64,000 nucleotides of DNA, from contig NW_026516778.1 of the NCBI RefSeq assembly GCF_025766255.1, forward strand, positions 62,001-126,000, in the 5' to 3' direction. The notes beneath the pieces were generated by a model that worked only from the letters and a program-made list of their open reading frames with translations, was not told where the DNA came from and made no database searches. This document shows positions 57,134-64,000 of the stretch, piece after piece. Within the stretch, counting starts at the first letter, position 1. Each line of letters begins with the position of its first letter. The position numbers were made by a program, and so were the translations under genes. Source of the DNA: Zychaea mexicana (Eukaryota; Mucoromycota; Mucoromycetes; Mucorales; Lichtheimiaceae).

Positions 57134-57950
57134 AGAAGGTTGCCTTGCCTTCGGGCGTATGTTGAATTAACCTCACTTGTTTTACGAAAATTTCGAGACA
57201 TTTATCATTTTATATGATAACTCGGTGTGGTTGGTTGGGCCCTCTCGCTCCTCCGACTGTAGCTTTCGGAAAGAATCCTTACTTGTCACGGGGTCCCGCT
57301 CCTCCGTGCGTATGCTGGTTCTTTCACTTAAATGTCAAACTGTCTGATTGTAGAATCTTTTGGCCTTGTAGAGACTGCTGCGTTGTCATTTATTAAAAAA
57401 GCTACGCAAGTGCTCGGGTGTCTTGTATGAGACAACCATTTTTAAGGCGTTGTGATCAGGTTGCCGACCTTCCTGGACGTGTTTTCGTTTTGTTTGAAAA
57501 GATGATTTTTGGAATCAGTGTATACTGGAAGAACTGGATGTAGAGCATTTTGATTCTTGCTGCTAAAATCGAATCGTGCTCCATGCCTTGGCAACGTGGT
57601 ACCCGTTAAGATAACCAATGTAGCTAAAAACCTTCTGGTGATGTTGTTGGCTCAGAATTGATATTGACGGCGTTTCGTACTTTGATGCCATTATATTCCA
57701 GAAGTGTTATCGGTGCGCTGGTTATGCCGAGCTCTTCTCCTGAGCTTTACAGACGTGTCGCATGCTGATGAATTCGTGGTGCAGCTTACTTAAAAAAAGA
57801 GCAAGTGATGCTCGAAGGTCGTTAATGCATTAATCAAGCCAAGGTTCATATGCCCTTTATGAACCCTGTCATATCTGTTGACAGCATCCACCGGACAACT
57901 AAAAGATATCTTAGCAACCGCACAAGCATGGATGATGGTTATTGCATTAT

Positions 57951-58260
57951 TTATGTACCTACATCAAATGTGTGGGAGAGGTGGCAATCTGCAAACAAAG
58001 CACCCGACAATTTTGGGCTTATCTTAATAGAGCCGATTGTGCGAATCACATTGTGATGAATGCCTCCTTCCAAAGAATCCGTACCACGGCAGCATGGATA
58101 CATGGTCAAAGCATCATTGTCCTTGCCCATAGTATACAAAAACGAAACGCCTGAGAGATCAAATACTTGACCATCAGAGTTGTCTTCAAGACGTTTTTTG
58201 ACTGTTCCCAAGCCCCTTTGTCTAATAATGACCGATCACTTCTCGTGCGCTTCATGCGAA
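57951..58260 (-). pseudogene. Coding remnant with CCRGTDSLEGGIHHN block
   Basis: A minus-strand frame of 86 residues contains VFDLSGVSFLYTMGKDND, CCRGTDSLEGGIHHNVIRTI and LFADCHLSHTFDVGT, with a stop directly after. The RGT.xxEGG.H word recurs in transposon-associated fungal proteins, so I take this as a mobile-element remnant. The family assignment is a guess. The frame upstream is interrupted by a stop near 58230. Confidence 0.4.
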
Positions 58261-58499
58261 AACGCTTCCAGACCCATCTCTCGGGGTAGAATGTTATCTA
58301 TAATAAATCTATGTATACATAGTAGTTTAAGCCTAGGATCGTTATATATAAAGAGCAAAACTATACTGTACCTCGGCTTAATACGTCGAAAGATTCAGCT
58401 TAGGTCCCTCAAAAGAGTTTGGTCTCGTGCCGATTCTCGTCTGGCCAGAAAGCTTCAATCCGTACTTTGTCATGTTCAATAAAAACTAGTATGACATCG

Positions 58500-59461
58500 C
58501 ACAGCTTCCTCAAGAACTTATTGGTAAGTTCATGGCGTCGCGGTACGTGGGACCATATGCATCAATTAATTTCCTTGATTGAATAGCGTTGTTGTTGCAC
58601 TTGGCTTCATGCGGTATGCTTCCTAATATCTCTTCACCAAATGAATGGCCATCGTTATCTACGCAGGATATTTCGAATTCTTGTACATCTGTCGCTCACT
58701 AACCTCAACAAGCTGCTTTCAACGCCATACATTGATAAGGGTGCAGCACTTTGGCGATTACTTCTCCAATCAATACTTACTTTCGCTCATGCTATTCATA
58801 CCTATGTCTTCTTCTTGACTATTCGATTCCTGTGATAAAGTACACAAACTGTGTTTTCGGCTTTCTTTATACTCTAATAAGTAAAAGTTTGAATCTCTTT
58901 TATCTATTCACTAGGTAGTTAACACGTATACAGAATTACTCACTGTCAACGTCTATAATTGTAATGATACTTGCAACGTCAGAATTGTCAACAATCGTTT
59001 CAACTGCTTTACCTGTTTTGCAACTTACGTACAGTAATCTAATTGTAGTGTCGAGCGCAAAGAATCACCACGGGAAAGAATCCTCGCAATCTTCGCATGT
59101 GTAACGACACACTTTCCAAATATGTGCAACGGAGTAGAATTTAATCCTACTGCGGATATGACGACGCGCGTTGCTTTCACTTATTTACACTTTACAACAC
59201 TTTCATCCCATCACTCTCACCACATTCTCACCTCCAATGAATTCCAGCGAACTCCAGCGAATCTATTCAAACCGGTCTTCTTCTCCACAATAATAGCCGC
59301 GGCAACAACGTTTAAGTGAAGTGGAAGTCGCAGCATTCTTCTACTTACCGAAGGCGCACCATGCATTCCAGAGGGAGGTGTCATCACTGCCCCTCTCAGT
59401 GATGCAGGTAAGAAGAGGACAGTTTCCGCTCAGTACGTAAAAAAACTATTTCGTTGCACGC
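58500..59461. other. Spacer, nothing supported
   Basis: About 960 bases with ORFs up to 65 codons, no motif or repeat ends. Confidence 0.4.
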
Positions 59462-59770
59462 GTGTGTCTTTGTGGCGAGGGCTTTTACATGACGCTCTAC
59501 AATGAGACCGTGCAAGAGGCCGCTGGTATCATTGAGGATTGGAGGAAGACGAGGGGCGAGAAACTCTCATTAGACTTGAAGACGGCCTTTTTTTCTAAGG
59601 CCAAGGTACTGCACAAGATGGCGCAGTACAATGGCCGGATGGCCAGGATGTACCAAGTGCCTCTGGATACAGTGGTCCCCCGCTTTTTGCAGCAGCGGTT
59701 TTTGGTGGAAAAAACTGCAAAAAGTGAGGATGAGTATGAGATGTTACACAGACTGAGTTTATTATGTTGA
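59462..59770 (+). CDS. Uncharacterised ORF, 102 residues, probably partial
   Basis: An open frame reading GIIEDWRKTRGEKLSLDLKT then AKVLHKMAQYNGRMARMYQV. It is helical and charged, and looks protein-like. No start context or splice sites give confidence, and the first residues (MCLCGEGF) may be intronic. It lies between transposon remnants and next to a GC-rich repeat block, so it may be part of a mobile element. Confidence 0.25.
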   Translation: MCLCGEGFYMTLYNETVQEAAGIIEDWRKTRGEKLSLDLKTAFFSKAKVLHKMAQYNGRMARMYQVPLDTVVPRFLQQRFLVEKTAKSEDEYEMLHRLSLLC

Positions 59771-59774
59771 TAAA

Positions 59775-59925
59775 CTCACCCCTCCGCTTCGCTTCCAGAT
59801 GATGTGAGCCCCTTCGCTTCGCTGCATGTCACATCTGTCCTTCAGGAGCGAGTTTACTGGGGCTCTGCCCTAGACCCTAGGTGGGGGCAATGCCCCCCCA
59901 CCGCCCCCCAATTGTTCTTCAAATA
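59775..59925. repeat. Short GC-rich repeat block (CTTCGCT and GGGGC words)
   Basis: CCGCTTCGCTTCC and CCCTTCGCTTCGCTG are followed by TGGGGCTCTGCCCTAGACCC and a near-palindromic GTGGGGGCAATGCCCCCCCAC hairpin (59882-59902). The stretch stands out in AT-rich surroundings. It resembles a dispersed-repeat end rather than a gene. Confidence 0.5.
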
Positions 59926-60437
59926 ATGCTGAAAATATGTTCTCAAAGTATTCTGCTTAAAAGTGATGTCGAAAACAGTTGTGGAAATTTTATTTCAGAT
60001 CTTGATTTTGCAGCTGAATTACTGAAACCACTGGGGATGCTTTAAGGAAAAATAGCATAGGTGTTGCAAATTGAAGTATCCAAAAAAGGATAGTGCTGGG
60101 AATGAATCGTAACGACCTCTCTCTCTTTCAGAGTAGATAAGTGTCAATGATAGTAAACCAGTTAAAAGATATCGGTGCTGTGCTGAGGCTACTTATTATA
60201 ACTCAACTCTTATATAAAAGGCTGTCATTTCACTCTTAATGTTTATATACTGCACTATCGACATCTCCATACCACTATGGTAAAGGAGGATGTTTACTAG
60301 TTGAAGTTTTTCATCTAAACTAAGGTCAACAAAATATTTAAGGTTCATAAAAATTCCTCATATTTACAAAATTATTATATTTTTAAAATTGAATATAAAA
60401 AAAATTGAATTTTCATTAAATATAAAAATATATTATA

Positions 60438-61990
60438 ATGGATAACCAAGAAATAGATGAAAAGATTAATAATGAAGTTAACAAAATTATTGTTAATAAG
60501 TGGGAATTTTTGGAATATAACTGGCCAATTGTTAATTATAATTACAAGCATCGTACAGAATTAAAACATATTAAAGGTATTGATGATATTAAAAAGATTT
60601 TAGTAGATAAACTTGGTCATATAGCTGTTTTTTTCTTTTTGGTTGTTTTATATACTAGCTGTGAATATCCTGGCCCTTATTTTGAAGTTGAAAAAGGTTT
60701 ATTTTTATTATATCATTTAGTTTCTGGTGTTTCTGGTGTTGAAATTAATAAGTTTATCCCGCAAACATTATTTCACAAATACTATAAAAAGTTTTGGATA
60801 GATGAAGATAACTATAAAAGGTGAAATAAAATTGTTAATGATTCTATAGAGAATATGTTTTCTTCTTTAACTTTAAGAATTTTATCTTCTTATAATTATA
60901 ATCCACCACTTTTTAAACACATAACTTTTATAATAGATGGTCATGATTTAAGAATTAACTATGTTAAATACTGATATAAAACATGAAAGATTATGGTCAT
61001 ATAAATTTAAAAAAAATGGAGTTCGTACACAAATTGTTAGCGATATTAACGATATGATTTTATATGCTTCCAAAAGCGATTATTGTTCTGATAGTTCTGA
61101 CGGAAGTATGTTTTTGATCATGAAATTATATAAAAAAATATCTAAAGATGTATTGGCAACAGATAGTGGTTATACTTTATTTGTTAATCAGCTTATAGAA
61201 CTTGGTGCGGAAAAAGGATATGATTTATCTTTTAACAATTTTGTTTATCCTATACGCAAAGAAAAGAATATAGATTTAATAGCAGAAGAAAGGCATTATA
61301 ATGATGTTTTTGGTAGCTTTCGTTTAAAAATAGAAGACCAATTTGCTGCAATAGGTAATAAATTTTATAGATTTAATAATAATAAATCTATTGTTAAGAT
61401 GGACAACATAAAAGTTTTATAATCTTCAATTTCGTGTTGCTTATTTATTAAAAAATATAAAAATATTTAGTGAAAAGTTTAATATTAATACACAAGCACA
61501 TCACAAATTGTGGGAATCAGATAATTTTGAATTTTCACACGAAGCTAAATTAATAGATATAGTTATTAGCAATTCATCTGAGGCAAAAAACAAATTAGAT
61601 GAAATGGTTAAATTACAGGAACAGTTTTTAAATAATTTAAGTATAGATAATACTAATATGATTATTGATAATGAATACAGTGATGAAAATGATAATGATA
61701 AAGATGTTTCCAGCGAAGAAGATGTACCTCAATTCAATGAGAAAAAAAGAAAAAGAAAAGGTAAAGGCAAAGGAACATTAATGGATATAAATAAAATTAG
61801 AAATAATTCAACTTCTAATATTTCTTATGAAATAGAATCCATAATAAATCATAAATTTGAAAATGATTCCTATATATTCCTAATTAAATGGAAAGGTTAT
61901 AATGAACCCCAAAATAGCTGGATATGAATGAAAAATTTTAATGAAACCAATATGTTAAATAACTATATGAAAGTTAATAAATTAACTTAG
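60438..61990 (+). pseudogene. DDE transposase fused to a chromodomain, AT-rich, interrupted
   Basis: The plus strand reads as one protein of about 515 residues broken by two frameshifts (near 60965 and 61418) and two TGAs (60822-60824 and 61925-61927). DDE blocks: FKHITFIIDGHDLRI (first Asp), GVRTQIVSDINDM, LATDSGYTLFVNQL (second Asp) and EERHYNDVFGSFRLKIED (Glu), the IS5/Harbinger-like DDE order. After a Lys-rich linker (KKRKRKGKGKGT) comes a chromodomain, YEIESIINHKFENDSYIFLI then KWKGYNEPQNSWI. Both TGAs fall where Trp would fit. Base composition is far more AT-rich than the gene block, so the module came from elsewhere or has drifted. A chromodomain could target heterochromatin. Confidence 0.7.
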
Positions 61991-62193
61991 ATAACTCAAT
62001 ACTCTACCCTTCCTAATAAAATATCATAACTATGTATAGTTATTTTATTTTATGTAAGATATATTATTTGAGTGTGTATAGTGGATAACGTCGGTTCCTA
62101 TTATTGTAATAATCCTTCAAGTACATTTGCTAAGTTAAAACTTCTACTGTTGTATATATATATTTTTCTAGATTTTCTTTTTTTATTCTTTTG

Positions 62194-62628
62194 TTATTTA
62201 GTTTTATGTATAAAATCACCATCATTCACAATTATGCATGGTATATTAGGATTTTCTATTTTTTTTGTAGATTTTTTATTTTTTTTCTTTGGAACATGAA
62301 GTTTACTATGTATAGTACAAAGGTAATCAGGTTTATCTCCATTAAGATTAGTATTAATTTTTCTGTGACACATATGGCCATTTTTCTTACCTCTTACATG
62401 TATGTAAGTACACACATTATCGCTTGTATTAACATACCAAAAATAATTAACTTTAACTTTATTAATTTCTTCATTAATTTTTTTTTTCATAATCATCTTC
62501 TTACTTTCAATATCTTTAACTAACATTTCATCTTCAAAATAATTATGCATAACTTGCTCCATTAAATCTTTAATAGAACAAATCATACTATTCTTATTAA
62601 TAAGAAGTTCAGTATTTAATATAACCAT
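62194..62628 (-). CDS. 144-residue Cys/His protein convergent to the DDE ORF
   Basis: An intact ORF in the AT-rich module, facing the DDE-chromodomain ORF. An N-terminal helical, Lys-rich part (SIKDLMEQVMHNYFEDEMLV, KKMIMKKKINEEINKVKV) leads to a compact block VCTYIHVRGKKNGHMCHRK then DYLCTIHSK, a C-x13-C...C-x2-H pattern that could bind zinc. The tail is Lys-rich. Intactness beside a broken transposase is notable. It may be the accessory ORF of the same element. No family assigned. Confidence 0.5.
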   Translation of the reverse strand: MVILNTELLINKNSMICSIKDLMEQVMHNYFEDEMLVKDIESKKMIMKKKINEEINKVKVNYFWYVNTSDNVCTYIHVRGKKNGHMCHRKINTNLNGDKPDYLCTIHSKLHVPKKKNKKSTKKIENPNIPCIIVNDGDFIHKTK

Positions 62629-62792
62629 TAGAATTGTTTATGCCAAGTAATATTGGAGGTATTTATTTTTATATTAAAAAAAATTCAGTTTTTTTTTAAA
62701 TAAAATTTAACTGTATGCACGATTTCAAACTCCGAGAATAAAAAAAATTGTCAGTTAAGAAAAAATTTAGAGAAAATTTATTCACATCGTGT

Positions 62793-63769
62793 TAGGGAAC
62801 CGAACTGAACCGTCCAAAGCAAGAACCGAACCGACTAGAACCGATGAGAACCGTAGAACCGAAGAATCGAACCGAAGAACTGAACCTGTCATGTATATAA
62901 AAAAGGCAAAATCCAGTATCTTTGAATGAAAGCTGATGTATATGTGTTCAAATATCACGGTATACTTGAATACTGCAGTAAAAAAGATAGTTTATTATTA
63001 TACATTGAACAGCGATTTCAAAATGAATAAGAGAAACATTTTATATACAATGTGGGTCATTGCATGGTTAAAAGATTAAAGCATAGTTTTCACAAAAAAA
63101 AGTGGAGTTTATAGTACTAGAGCGACGTAGTATTACTAGTACAATACGTTATTGTAACATTGGAGGAATCAAACCACAACTGGCAGTACACACAGCTACT
63201 ATGTCTCTACGTGTGTATAATTCTTCATAAAAGGCAAAGTGTCAATGGGTAAGATAATTCTGTTATGGGCCCCAGGATGCACAATCTCAGACAGAATGCA
63301 CAAACTTGATAAAAATGATCGAGAAGCCATGCTGAATCTAGTAAAGTAGTACGTCATGGAGAAAATGCATTGTGGGTAGCAAAGTAGAGGAACAAGTAAT
63401 GATGCGCGTTATGGGCAGAGAAAGCAAGCTGCCGTCAAAAGAAGTGTTTTTTTTTGTTCTTCTCTTCTTTACTATTTTTCCCTCCCTTCTGCTTTTGCAG
63501 GTTTTGTTAAGTTTTTGAATAAAGTATGGCTTGCAAATACACTACTTCTTGGTCTTTAATAAGGAGTAACATTGTTCGTAACTTCCATTATAGCCTACTT
63601 TATACTAATTACCAAAATTGCTAAATGCAATCTTCTGCCTCTCGGTTCTTCGGTTCTACGTATACAAAACCGGTTCGGTTCCGGTTTGGTTCTTGGTAGG
63701 AACCGAACCATATTTTCTCGGTTTCGGTTCGGTTCGGTTCCGGTTCTACGGTTCTGATACGGATCCCTA
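62793..63769. mobile_element. Non-autonomous hAT-like element with 8-bp target duplication
   Basis: A 977-bp element starts TAGGGAACCG and ends CGGATCCCTA and is flanked by identical 8-bp repeats CATCGTGT (62785-62792 and 63770-63777). An 8-bp duplication and short TAGGG ends are hallmarks of hAT elements. Both subterminal regions are filled with degenerate GGTTCGGTTC/GAACCGAACC runs, which suggests repeated transposase-binding sites. No transposase ORF inside. A truncated relative lies at 8523-8780. Confidence 0.85.
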
Positions 63770-63781
63770 CATCGTGTTAAT

Positions 63782-64000
63782 GTTTATTCCTCAAAAGCGA
63801 AATACCAAAAGCTTACTGACGAGCAAAACGACGCTTTATATCAACATTACATTGCTCAAGAGCAAAAAAATCACAAGTTTACTTATGGCCAATTGCTTGA
63901 CTGGGCTAAAGGAAAATACAAGCTTGAAAATGGTCCCAACGAAACAACTATCTCGAGAATGATCATGAAAAGAAAGCGAGATGAAGAGAAGGGCGTTGAC
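63782..64000 (+). pseudogene. pogo/Tigger-type transposase N-terminus (CENP-B-like HTH), cut by window edge
   Basis: The plus-strand frame open to the window end reads KYQKLTDEQNDALYQHYIAQ, FTYGQLLDWAKGKYKLEN and ETTISRMIMKRK. This is the Psq/CENP-B N-terminal helix-turn-helix pattern of pogo-like transposases, in which 'TIS' sits in the recognition helix. No ATG in this frame lies between the hAT element and the HTH, so the hAT insertion may have cut the gene from its start, or the start lies in an upstream exon. The DDE domain would lie beyond position 64000. Confidence 0.6.

Overview
The window looks like nuclear DNA from a filamentous early-diverging fungus, most likely Mucoromycota. This is inferred from many short GT-AG introns, a class IV-type chitin synthase, Tps2, Ssn6/Cyc8 and SUR7/PalI-type genes, a fungal ADAM protease, and Gln/Asn/Thr/His-rich low-complexity tails. 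The species cannot be named from sequence alone. All protein names rest on motif recognition by eye; no database search was run.

Layout. 1-12.2 kb is a transposon graveyard. On the minus strand there is a Ty3/Gypsy 5' half (LTR, gag, protease, start of RT) and a broken MULE transposase. On the plus strand there are two decayed LINE reverse transcriptases. At least four short terminal-inverted-repeat elements with TA target duplications are scattered among them, one of them inside a LINE. 12.2-15.6 kb holds no gene I can support.

15.6-56 kb is a compact gene block with exon models that keep phase across introns: MFS transporter (+), SUR7/PalI-like membrane protein (-), two neighbouring EF-hand proteins (-), a small spliced CxC-rich protein (+), ribosomal protein uS5/RPS2 (-), an MDR-family oxidoreductase (+), coatomer delta (+), chitin synthase (-), trehalose-6-phosphate phosphatase Tps2 (-), an ANKRD40-like ankyrin protein (-), a FYVE plus armadillo-like protein (+), the TPR corepressor Ssn6/Cyc8 (-), an ADAM metalloprotease (-), and an unidentified multi-exon gene (-). 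The genes are housekeeping or surface functions (secretory traffic, cell wall, trehalose metabolism, calcium sensing, endosomal lipid binding, transcription) and do not form an obvious pathway cluster.

56-64 kb returns to mobile DNA. It has transposon-like remnants on the minus strand, a very AT-rich module with a DDE transposase fused to a chromodomain on the plus strand facing a Cys/His-rich 144-residue ORF on the minus strand, a hAT-like element with a clean 8-bp target duplication, and the N-terminus of a pogo/CENP-B-type transposase cut by the window edge. The AT-rich DDE-chromodomain module and the spliced CxC-rich protein are the most unusual items.
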